A stretch of 64,000 nt of DNA, taken from JADKAV01 sp037046735 (GTDB lineage: Bacteria; Actinomycetota; Actinomycetes; S36-B12; UBA10799). Position numbers and translations under genes: made by a program. The notes under the pieces were generated by a model. The model was given only the letters and a program-made list of their open reading frames with translations. It was not told where the DNA came from and made no database searches. Shown here one piece after another: positions 57,080 to 64,000 of the stretch (the stretch's first letter is position 1; each line of letters opens with the position of its first letter). The stretch covers positions 54,587 to 118,586 of the forward strand of contig JBAOHC010000003.1 of NCBI GenBank assembly GCA_037046735.1, written 5' to 3'.

Positions 57080-57389
57080 GAACTTCCCTGCCTATGTGAT
57101 CTCCATCGCTGCTCAGTTGTCCGGGCTGCACCCGCAGACGCTGCGGCAGTACGACCGGTTAGGTCTGGTCACCCCGCAGCGCTCGGGGCGGTACCGGCTG
57201 TACAGCATGCGTGACATCGAGCGCCTGGACAAGGTTCAGCAACTCAGCGAAGCCGGCCTGAACCTCGAGGGCATCCGTAGGGTGCTTGACCTGGAGGACG
57301 AGGTGCGCTCGCTGCGTGAACGGTTGACCAAGTACGAGCATCACGAGCGCTCGACCGCGCTGGTGGTGTATCGAGGTCGCAGGGCCTGA
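57072..57389 (+). CDS. hspR: Heat-shock repressor HspR (MerR-type)
   Basis: 105 residues. Winged helix SIAAQLSGLHPQTLRQYDRL with GLVTPQRSGRYRLYS is the MerR/HspR DNA-binding domain, followed by a short coiled coil and the C-terminal STALVVYRGRRA. HspR binds HAIR sites and is itself controlled by DnaK as co-repressor. It closes the dnaK operon; two HAIR sites in the window (53,452 and 57,455) are its evident targets. Confidence 0.95.
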   Translation: MDENFPAYVISIAAQLSGLHPQTLRQYDRLGLVTPQRSGRYRLYSMRDIERLDKVQQLSEAGLNLEGIRRVLDLEDEVRSLRERLTKYEHHERSTALVVYRGRRA

Positions 57390-57454
57390 CGGTTGTCCTG
57401 ACCTAAGCCCGCTGGACGCCCCCCGCGTGCTTTCTCCAGATCGTTGGACACAAC

Positions 57455-57475
57455 CTTGATACAAAGCGACTCAAT
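57455..57475 (+). promoter_or_regulatory. HAIR operator upstream of clpB
   Basis: CTTGATA-N7-ACTCAAT: a near-consensus HAIR inverted repeat ending 4 bases before the clpB -35 box, repeating the spacing seen at dnaK. Confidence 0.85.
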
Positions 57476-57479
57476 GTAA

Positions 57480-57508
57480 TTGACATAACATGCGAAAGTG
57501 AAGACAAT
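57480..57508 (+). promoter_or_regulatory. clpB promoter, apparently leaderless
   Basis: TTGACA (57,480-57,485), exactly 17 bases, then GACAAT (57,503-57,508). The ATG of clpB starts at 57,515, about 7 bases after the -10, where transcription should begin. No Shine-Dalgarno is present in the AT-rich stretch, so a leaderless mRNA is likely. Confidence 0.7.
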
Positions 57509-57514
57509 AAAAGT

Positions 57515-60049
57515 ATGGAATTTACCTCTAAAGCGCAGGAAGCCCTCGGTGCCGCGATCCGGCAAGCCGCCGCCGACGGTCACTCTGAAGTGACCCCTGC
57601 GCACCTGTTGCATGCATTGCTTGCCCAGGGTGAGGGAATCGCCACCAGCCTGCTCGACACTGTCGGAGTTAACCGGCAGGCCCTTGACGGCGATGTCCGC
57701 CGCGCCCTGTCGGCTTTGCCGGCAGCTTCGGGCTCAAGCATGGGTCAGCCGTCCCTGGCCCGCTCCATGCACGCGGTCCTCAAGGCCGCCGAAGACCTCG
57801 CTGCCCAGCGCGGCGACGCCTATATCTCGACCGAGCACCTGCTGATCGGGATTGCCGAGAAGCAGCCGGAGTTGCTGCCCGTCGAGCCCCCGAAACTGCT
57901 CGACGCACTGAACAATGTCGCTGGCGACCGTCGGGTGATGAATCAGGACCCTGAAGCCAGTTTCCAGGCCCTGGAGAAGTACGGGGTGGATCTCACCGAG
58001 CGTGCCCGCGAAGGCAAGATCGACCCGGTCATCGGCCGGGACGCCGAGATCCGTCGCGTGGTGCAGGTGTTGAGCCGGCGCACCAAGAACAACCCGGTGC
58101 TGATCGGCGAGCCTGGCGTCGGCAAGACCGCCGTCGTCGAGGGTCTGGCCCAGCGGATCGTCGCCGGTGACGTGCCTGAATCCTTGAAGAACAAGACCTT
58201 GATCTCGCTGGACCTGCCCGGCATGGTCGCCGGCGCCAAGTACCGCGGTGAGTTCGAGGAGCGGCTCAAGGCCGTCCTCGAGGAGATCCAGAGCTCCGAC
58301 GGCCAGATCGTCACATTCATCGACGAACTCCACACTGTCGTCGGCGCGGGCGCCAGTGGTGATGGCGCGATGGATGCCGGCAACATGCTCAAGCCCATGC
58401 TGGCCCGCGGCGAATTGCGGATGGTCGGTGCCACGACCTTGGACGAGTACCGCGAGCACATCGAGAAGGACCCCGCTCTGGAGCGCCGCTTCCAGCAGGT
58501 GCTGGTGGGTGAGCCGAGCGTCGAGGAGACCATCGCCATCCTGCGCGGGCTCAAGGAGAAGTACGAGGCGCACCACAAGGTCGCCATCGCCGACGCCGCA
58601 GTGGTGGCCGCGGCGACCCTTTCCGACCGCTACATCACCGCCCGTTTCCTGCCCGACAAGGCGATCGACCTCGTCGACGAGGCGGCTTCGCGGCTGCGCA
58701 TGGAGATCGACTCGAGTCCTGAAGAGATCGACAAGCTGCAGCGGCAGGTCGACCGCATGAAGATGGAGGAACTCGCGCTGGTCAAGGAGACCGATCCGGC
58801 CTCCGTCGATCGGTTGGCCAAACTTCAGGCCGAGATGGCCGACAAGGAGGAGGACCTGCGGGCCCTGCGCTCCCGCTGGGATCTTGAGAAAGCCAACCTG
58901 GATCGCATCGGCGAGATGAAGATTCGCATCGACGAGCTGCGCAACATCGCCGATCGCGCGATGCGCGATGGTGACCTTGAACAGGCCGCGCGCATCCAGT
59001 ACGGCGAGCTGCCGGAGCTCGAGCGGGAACTCGAGTCCGCTGGTGGTGGTCAACCGGGCATGGTCAGCGAGGAAGTCACCGCCGAGGACATCGCCGAGGT
59101 GGTGGGCGCCTGGACCGGTATCCCGGCTGGCCGCCTGATGGAAGGCGAGACCGAGAAGCTGCTGCGGATGGAAGACGAGCTGGGCAAGCGGGTCATCGGC
59201 CAGGCGGAAGCCGTGCGAGCGGTTTCCGACGCTGTGCGCCGTACCCGTGCCGGCATCGCCGACCCCGATCGTCCCACCGGCTCGTTCCTCTTCCTCGGGC
59301 CAACCGGCGTTGGGAAGACCGAACTGGCCAAAGCTCTCGCGGAGTTCCTCTTCGACGATGAACGCGCCATGATCCGCATCGACATGAGCGAGTACTCCGA
59401 GAAGCACTCCGTGGCCCGGCTGGTGGGTGCGCCCCCCGGCTATGTGGGCTACGAGGAGGGCGGTCAGCTTACGGAGGCGGTACGCCGTCGGCCGTACAGT
59501 CTGGTGCTGCTCGACGAGGTGGAGAAGGCCCACCCGGAGGTCTTCGACATCCTTTTGCAGGTGCTCGATGACGGCCGTCTCACCGACGGTCAGGGCCGCA
59601 CGGTGGACTTCCGCAACACCATCCTCGTGCTGACCTCCAACATGGGTTCGCAGTTCCTCATAGACCAGACCGTGCCCTTTGAGCAGCGGCAGGAGCAGGT
59701 GATGGCGGTGGTGCGGCAGTCGTTCAAGCCGGAGTTCCTCAACCGCCTCGACGATGTCGTGATGTTCCAGCCTTTGGACAAGAGTGAACTCGTCCAAATC
59801 GTTGACCTGCAGGTGGATGCGATGCAGCGCAGGTTGGACAGTCGTCGCATGACGCTGGTCGTCACCGACGCGTCGAAGAAGTGGCTTGCCGACCACGGTT
59901 TCGACCCGATCTACGGGGCCCGTCCGTTGCGACGCCTGGTGCAGAAGGAGATCGGCGATCAGTTGGCCCGGGCGATCCTTTCTGGAGACGTACTGGACGG
60001 CGACCTGATCACCGTTGACGAGGTGAATGACAGGCTCGTGCTCGTCTGA
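57515..60049 (+). CDS. clpB: Disaggregase ClpB
   Basis: 844 residues. N-domain (1-145); AAA1 with GEPGVGKT (about 198-205) and the IVTFIDELHTVVG Walker B; the coiled-coil M domain (about 400-520; KLQRQVDRMKMEELALV); AAA2 with GPTGVGKT (about 595-602) and LVLLDEVEKAHPEVFD; and a C-terminal domain ending RLVLV. The hexameric ATPase threads aggregated proteins with DnaK. It is controlled by its own HAIR element. Confidence 0.97.
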   Translation: MEFTSKAQEALGAAIRQAAADGHSEVTPAHLLHALLAQGEGIATSLLDTVGVNRQALDGDVRRALSALPAASGSSMGQPSLARSMHAVLKAAEDLAAQRGDAYISTEHLLIGIAEKQPELLPVEPPKLLDALNNVAGDRRVMNQDPEASFQALEKYGVDLTERAREGKIDPVIGRDAEIRRVVQVLSRRTKNNPVLIGEPGVGKTAVVEGLAQRIVAGDVPESLKNKTLISLDLPGMVAGAKYRGEFEERLKAVLEEIQSSDGQIVTFIDELHTVVGAGASGDGAMDAGNMLKPMLARGELRMVGATTLDEYREHIEKDPALERRFQQVLVGEPSVEETIAILRGLKEKYEAHHKVAIADAAVVAAATLSDRYITARFLPDKAIDLVDEAASRLRMEIDSSPEEIDKLQRQVDRMKMEELALVKETDPASVDRLAKLQAEMADKEEDLRALRSRWDLEKANLDRIGEMKIRIDELRNIADRAMRDGDLEQAARIQYGELPELERELESAGGGQPGMVSEEVTAEDIAEVVGAWTGIPAGRLMEGETEKLLRMEDELGKRVIGQAEAVRAVSDAVRRTRAGIADPDRPTGSFLFLGPTGVGKTELAKALAEFLFDDERAMIRIDMSEYSEKHSVARLVGAPPGYVGYEEGGQLTEAVRRRPYSLVLLDEVEKAHPEVFDILLQVLDDGRLTDGQGRTVDFRNTILVLTSNMGSQFLIDQTVPFEQRQEQVMAVVRQSFKPEFLNRLDDVVMFQPLDKSELVQIVDLQVDAMQRRLDSRRMTLVVTDASKKWLADHGFDPIYGARPLRRLVQKEIGDQLARAILSGDVLDGDLITVDEVNDRLVLV

Positions 60050-60096
60050 GGGTCGTTTGCCCTCCGGGGCAGGCGGGCGTGTTCTATCGTGCGGGA

Positions 60097-60308
60097 ATGC
60101 GCACTCTGCTGATCGCCGGTGTGGCCGGTGCCCTGACCCTCGCCGGGGTGGGCACCGCCAGCGCGGCTGACAACGTCACAGTCATGACCCGCAACGTGTT
60201 CCTGGGCGCCGATCTCGGCCCCGCCTTGCGGGCCGGCGGAACGACGGAGTTCATCGACGCCGCCGGGCAGATCTTCCGGCAGTTGGAGTCGACCAACTTC
60301 CCGCAGCG
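60097..60308 (+). pseudogene. Truncated secreted endonuclease/exonuclease/phosphatase-family gene
   Basis: From the ATG at 60097: a signal peptide (LLIAGVAGALTLAGVGTASA) and the start of a mature domain, DNVTVMTRNVFLGADLGPAL, where TRNVFLGAD is typical of secreted EEP-superfamily phosphodiesterases of actinobacteria. After NFPQRA (about 60,305) similarity ends abruptly and IS91-type transposase sequence begins in another frame. About 80 percent of the expected protein is missing. This is the last actinobacterial-looking sequence in the window. Confidence 0.7.
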
Positions 60309-60581
60309 GGCCAGATTGCCCGCATCTACGAGGCATTTCCGCTGCTGTGCCCCATGTGCGGTGGGCAGATGCGCATCATTGCCTTCATCACCCACAGCGC
60401 CGAAATCCGCCACATCCTGAACCACATCGGGGTGGAGTCTGCCCCCCCGCACATCACCCCGGCACGCGGGCCACCGCTGTGGGAGGGCTGCGACGCGCCG
60501 GTGGATGATGGTGCGCAAGGCGAGCCGGATTGGGATCTGGCAGCTCAACCCGACGAGGTAGACCAGCGCGTCAATTGGTGA
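60309..60581 (+). mobile_element. IS91-family transposase, C-terminal remnant
   Basis: Read in frame from about 60,312: QIARIYEAFPLLCPMCGGQM, then RIIAFITHS, IRHILNHIGVES, PPHITPARGPPLW, PDWDLAAQP and EVDQRVNW to a TGA at 60,579. This is the conserved C-terminal tail of IS91-type rolling-circle transposases common in proteobacteria. The N-terminal catalytic Y2/HUH region is absent. It joins the EEP gene with no spacer. Family identity is from recall of the tail motif. Confidence 0.82.
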
Positions 60582-60851
60582 CCCAGTGAAGCGGCGGTAT
60601 CCATCGCTGCGGGGAAGCAGCTGCGCGCGCGCCAGGCCCAAATGCATACTGCCTCCCAAGCTCTTGCCATTGAGCGGCAAGCGAGCGCTCAACCTTCCTT
60701 GGCCGAACGTGTTTCGAGGCCCAAAACTCGTGCCATACTTGGCCTCATGCGGTTGAATTTCCTATCCGTTCGTGCCATACTTGGCCTCATGCGGTTGAAT
60801 TTCCTATCCGTTTGTCGGTTCTGTAACTGGAGTGAATACTAGGAGAATAAG
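60582..60851. other. Junction region between IS91 remnant and the AT-richer segment
   Basis: About 270 bases without a gene. It would be the place for the IS91 3' (ori-type) end. It holds a 42-base tandem duplication (60,729-60,812), after which the sequence turns AT-rich and AGGAG appears 8 bases before the glycyl radical enzyme ATG. Confidence 0.6.
60729..60812 (+). repeat. 42-bp tandem duplication
   Basis: Two exact copies (60,729-60,770 and 60,771-60,812), each beginning CGTGCCATACTTGGCCTCAT and ending in CTATCCGTT. The duplication sits downstream of the IS91 remnant and upstream of the foreign operon. Confidence 0.93.
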
Positions 60852-63257
60852 ATGAATGCTCTTGTGAAATTAGCTGATAGAGAAATGGCGGTCGAGACTT
60901 CTATGGAAGTATCGAACCGTGTTGAGCGCCTGAAAAAAGCAGTGCAAGCCGAAACCAATGGTGCATGCATTGAGCGTCCTATGCTTTGGACCAAATACCA
61001 TCGTAACAAGGCCAACAGCGATAAGACGACCAACGTGAAAATGGCCGAAGCTGTGCGCTATGTGCTCAATAACAAGACTGTGCGTATTTACGATGATGAG
61101 TTGATTGTTGGCAACTTCACCTCCAAACGCGTCGCTGGCTTCTGCTATCCAGAGTTGAGTGGCTTGGAACCCATGTCCCAAGTATTCAATATGCCTTCTC
61201 GAAAGGTAAATCCCCTCGAAATCAGTTTGAAAGACCGCTTTAAGCTATTTTCACAGATTCCCTTCTGGCTAAACAAAAATACATCGACTCTGGCGTTCGA
61301 CGGCATGAAAGAAGGAATGCGTTTCGCCAAAGAACAGTCGGAAGCCTTACAGTACCAAATCTATGAAGCTGGTGGTATCTCTCATATCGCTCCTAACTAC
61401 GAGAAAATAGTCAACGTTGGTGCTCAAGGAATTATTGAAGAAGTAGAAGCACTTGAGAGCGAAACCGATGATTCTGAAAAATTGGATTTCTACAAGGCCG
61501 TCAAAATTTCTATGAAGGGTATGGCGGAATTCGGTGATCGCTACGCCGCTGAAGCCAGCAAAATGGCCTCTGTTGAAACCGATCCGGTAAGAAAGCAAGA
61601 GCTGTTGGAGATTGCTTCCATTTGTGCCCGTGTACCTCGCTTTGGTGCCACCAGCTTCTACGAAGCGGTTCAGTCCATGACGCTGGCACACATCTGTATC
61701 TTTATGGAAACCTTTGGTGAAACTACATGCCCAGGTCGTATCGATCAGTTCCTAAATCCGTTCTATGAGAAAGATGTGGCCGCTGGCAATATTTCTCGTG
61801 AGAGAGCTAAAGAAATCCTCGGCGCGTTCTGCGTCAAACTGTGTGAAACCATTCCAATGCACGGTGAAGTCGGTACCAGCACTCTGGGCGGTTTGACCAG
61901 TTGGGAAGTTGTGACTATCGGCGGTCAGGATAAAGACGGCAACGACGCCACCAACGAGCTGAGCTTTGTATTGCTGGAATTAGCCGATGAGCTGCGTATG
62001 CGTCAGCCTAACTTTCATGTGCGTATTCATAAAAATACCCCCAAAGCGTTCTACGACGAGGTGATTCGCATTAACTTCGGCCCTGGTTCTGCTCCTGCCA
62101 TGTACAACGATGAGATCATTATCGAGTCCATGACCGATATCGGTTATTCTCTGGAAGACGCACGCAACTACGTGGCTATTGGCTGTGTAGAGCCTACCGC
62201 GCCAGGCAAAACTCTGGCTTCCACTGATGCCGCTATGTACAACATGCCGTTGGCGATTGAATTGCTCCTTAATGAAGGTCGTCAGTTTGGTTCTAAAAAG
62301 CAAATTGGTGCTAAAACCCCTCCAGTGTCCGAAATGAAAACCATGGACGATGTGGTTGCGGCTTACGATACCCAAGTGAAGCATCAGCTGGGTAAACTGC
62401 GCAGAGACCTGGAAGCGGTAGAAAAATTCCATGCCAAGCATCATCCCACCCCGATCAGCAGTGCGCTGCTGGAGGGATGTGTGGAAACAGGTGTTTGCTC
62501 TACCAAAGGTGGCGCTGTCTATAATTTCTCTGGTATTCAGGGCTGTGGTATGGCGGCCACTGCGGATTCATTGCGCTGCATTGAAAAAGCAGTATTTGAA
62601 GATGGTTGGATTTCCCTGGAAGGGCTGGTCGATCAGCTGAAAGACGATATCAGCGATGAGAAGGTGTTCACTAAACTAAATGCCATTGATAAATTCGGTA
62701 ACGATATTCCGGAAGCCGATAAGTGGATGATCTGGGTTGGTGAGCACTACGCTGATAACATTAAGGCACTGGGTAAAAATACCCGTGGCGGCAACCACAA
62801 TGCCGGTGTTTATTCCAATACGTCACACACGCACTTCGGTGGTCTTGTGAACGCGCTGCCTAACGGTCGTCGTGCCGGTGAAACTTTTGCGTCTGGCTTT
62901 GCTCCTGAAAATGGCGCAGACAAGCGTGGTACCACCGCACTATTGAATTCCATGAACAAGATTAACTACAAGAACTTTGCCAACGGCATCAACTTCAATA
63001 TCAAGTTAGACGCTTCCAGCTATGAGTGTGATGACGGCAAGAGTGCCTTGGGCAGCTTGTACAAGGTGTTCTTCAAGCGTGAAGGTATGCAGGTTCAGGC
63101 CAATATGCTGGATCCTAAGATTCTGATTGAAGCTCGTGATAACCCTGAGCTGCATCCGAACTTGTTGATCCGCGTATCCGGTTATTCCGCGTACTTTAAT
63201 GACCTGTCTCCGAAGATGCAGGATGAAGTCATCTCCAGGAGCTCAAATGCGGCCTGA
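60852..63257 (+). CDS. Glycyl radical enzyme (PFL2-type dehydratase/lyase, substrate unknown)
   Basis: 801 residues, full length. The glycyl radical loop RVSGYSAYF (Gly777) and the active-site G-C445-V-E447-P are intact. A single Cys followed by VEP marks the glycerol dehydratase/choline lyase/hydroxyproline dehydratase/isethionate lyase group rather than pyruvate formate-lyase, which has adjacent Cys-Cys. The segment AGGISHIAPNYEKIV is the substrate-side helix region. It needs anaerobic activation by the radical-SAM protein encoded immediately downstream. Base and codon use (AAA, GAT, ATT) differ sharply from the rest of the window. AGGAG precedes the ATG. The substrate cannot be fixed from motifs alone. 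Confidence 0.9.
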   Translation: MNALVKLADREMAVETSMEVSNRVERLKKAVQAETNGACIERPMLWTKYHRNKANSDKTTNVKMAEAVRYVLNNKTVRIYDDELIVGNFTSKRVAGFCYPELSGLEPMSQVFNMPSRKVNPLEISLKDRFKLFSQIPFWLNKNTSTLAFDGMKEGMRFAKEQSEALQYQIYEAGGISHIAPNYEKIVNVGAQGIIEEVEALESETDDSEKLDFYKAVKISMKGMAEFGDRYAAEASKMASVETDPVRKQELLEIASICARVPRFGATSFYEAVQSMTLAHICIFMETFGETTCPGRIDQFLNPFYEKDVAAGNISRERAKEILGAFCVKLCETIPMHGEVGTSTLGGLTSWEVVTIGGQDKDGNDATNELSFVLLELADELRMRQPNFHVRIHKNTPKAFYDEVIRINFGPGSAPAMYNDEIIIESMTDIGYSLEDARNYVAIGCVEPTAPGKTLASTDAAMYNMPLAIELLLNEGRQFGSKKQIGAKTPPVSEMKTMDDVVAAYDTQVKHQLGKLRRDLEAVEKFHAKHHPTPISSALLEGCVETGVCSTKGGAVYNFSGIQGCGMAATADSLRCIEKAVFEDGWISLEGLVDQLKDDISDEKVFTKLNAIDKFGNDIPEADKWMIWVGEHYADNIKALGKNTRGGNHNAGVYSNTSHTHFGGLVNALPNGRRAGETFASGFAPENGADKRGTTALLNSMNKINYKNFANGINFNIKLDASSYECDDGKSALGSLYKVFFKREGMQVQANMLDPKILIEARDNPELHPNLLIRVSGYSAYFNDLSPKMQDEVISRSSNAA

Positions 63258-64000
63258 TGCGAGCCTCATTAACTCGATTAATGTAACGGAGCCCCGCAAG
63301 GCTTCGTTATATTTCGATGTTAAGCGCAATACGCTCGATGACGGGCCGGGTATTCGCAGCGTAGTCTTTTTTAAAGGCTGCCCACTGTCGTGTACCTGGT
63401 GCCAGAATCCGGAAAGTATCAATACCGGTTACGAGCTGTCATTCGATGCTGAAAAGTGCATCGAATGCGGTGACTGTGTGAGTGCTTGTCCGGAACAGGC
63501 AATTGATCTGACGGTACCGGGACATATCTTGCGTGACAAGTGCACCCAATGCTTTAAATGTGTCGATGTGTGCCCGTCCGGTGCGCTGGAGCAGATAGGT
63601 CGCCCCACTAATGATCTTGAAGCGCTGGCTGAAGAAGTGCTTGAAGATGCTGATTTCTTTGAGATGTCCGGTGGTGGCCTCACGGTTTCCGGTGGTGAAG
63701 CCCTGATGCAAATGGACAGTGTCGGCGAATTATTTCAGTTGGTGAAAAGGAAGAGAGATATTCATACCCTGATTCAAACCGCAGGGTTGTTCAACTTTAG
63801 CCGTTTTGAAAGTCTGGTATTGCCTCACACTAATACCATTTATTTCGATCTCAAGCTCATCAACAGTGATGATCATTTGACCTATTGCGGTGTTAAAAAC
63901 GAACCCATCATTGAGAACTTTAAAAAGGTTCAGGCATTGGCCTTGACCACTGATCTTGAAGTATTGCCTCGAGTGCCGTTGATTCCTCGAGTTACCGATA
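63247..64000 (+). CDS. Glycyl radical enzyme activase (radical SAM), 3' end beyond window
   Basis: 251 codons from an ATG at 63247 (AGGAG upstream), running off the window end. The radical SAM cluster GCPLSCTWCQNPE (CxxxCxxC) is preceded by DDGPGIRSVVFFKG, the GRE-activase hallmark. Two inserted ferredoxin-like clusters follow (CIECGDCVSACP, CTQCFKCVDVCP), and SGGGLTVSGGEALMQ binds SAM. This is the long activase type that partners dehydratase-class GREs. It overlaps the enzyme stop by 11 bases, so the two are co-translated. It abstracts H from Gly777 using SAM. Confidence 0.93.
   Translation, partial: MRPDASLINSINVTEPRKASLYFDVKRNTLDDGPGIRSVVFFKGCPLSCTWCQNPESINTGYELSFDAEKCIECGDCVSACPEQAIDLTVPGHILRDKCTQCFKCVDVCPSGALEQIGRPTNDLEALAEEVLEDADFFEMSGGGLTVSGGEALMQMDSVGELFQLVKRKRDIHTLIQTAGLFNFSRFESLVLPHTNTIYFDLKLINSDDHLTYCGVKNEPIIENFKKVQALALTTDLEVLPRVPLIPRVTD

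Noticed and set aside
57734..59896. A very long open frame antisense to clpB
   Set aside because: It is the mirror of a strongly coding GC-rich gene, has no start signal or family resemblance, and its residues follow clpB codon bias.

Overview
Most of this window (about 1-60,300) is a GC-rich actinobacterial chromosome segment. The markers are an LCP cell-wall ligase, HspR with HAIR operators on dnaK and clpB, MenB, an EtfD/Rv0338c-like Fe-S reductase, a DUF222-HNH gene, a DUF2786/TIGR04338 pair, fused CysNC and a bifunctional-type Dcd. I cannot name a genus. The last part (about 60,310-64,000) is visibly AT-richer, uses different codons and carries proteobacterial-looking genes: an IS91-family transposase tail, then a glycyl radical enzyme and its activase. 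It is either a horizontal acquisition at an IS91-type element or a chimeric assembly joint.

Layout. 1-5.7 kb: start of a response regulator, a PepSY-repeat secreted protein, an LCP protein, a GH76-like enzyme, DUF2786 plus metallohydrolase, a lipoprotein and dcd. 5.8-10.9 kb: cysD-cysNC sulfate activation, a GGDEF-EAL protein and a small immunity-like membrane protein. 11.3-17.8 kb: DUF222-HNH, EtfD-like reductase, an acyltransferase, small membrane/SHOCT genes and ppk2. 17.9-23.7 kb: a copper/cytochrome-oxidase cluster (CopC, CopD-CtaG, Sco1, PCuAC, Dyp peroxidase) and a PemK-like gene. 23.7-31.4 kb: a polyamine/GABA catabolic locus (two aminotransferases, Lrp regulator, aminobutyraldehyde dehydrogenase, APC permease, saccharopine-dehydrogenase-like protein). 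31.5-46.4 kb: DagK-like kinase, SulP, DUF2252, YcaQ-like glycosylase, an AspT-type transporter, pntAB, an esterase, upp-tadA-MFS.

46.4-53.2 kb is the most rearranged part. An IS1634-family element sits beside menB inside a 356-bp direct duplication, so one intact menB and one stub remain. An IS5/IS427-type element splits a membrane GGDEF gene. A tRNA-Ser(CGA) is followed by a tandem array of 107-bp units, each carrying the tRNA 3' end and a terminator hairpin. 53.5-60.0 kb is the heat-shock operon dnaK-grpE-dnaJ-hspR, then clpB with its own HAIR operator and an apparently leaderless promoter.

At least eight otherwise well-conserved genes carry single-base frameshifts, several at short C/G runs. 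Residual sequencing error is the simplest explanation, so those calls are marked as frameshifted rather than as proven pseudogenes.
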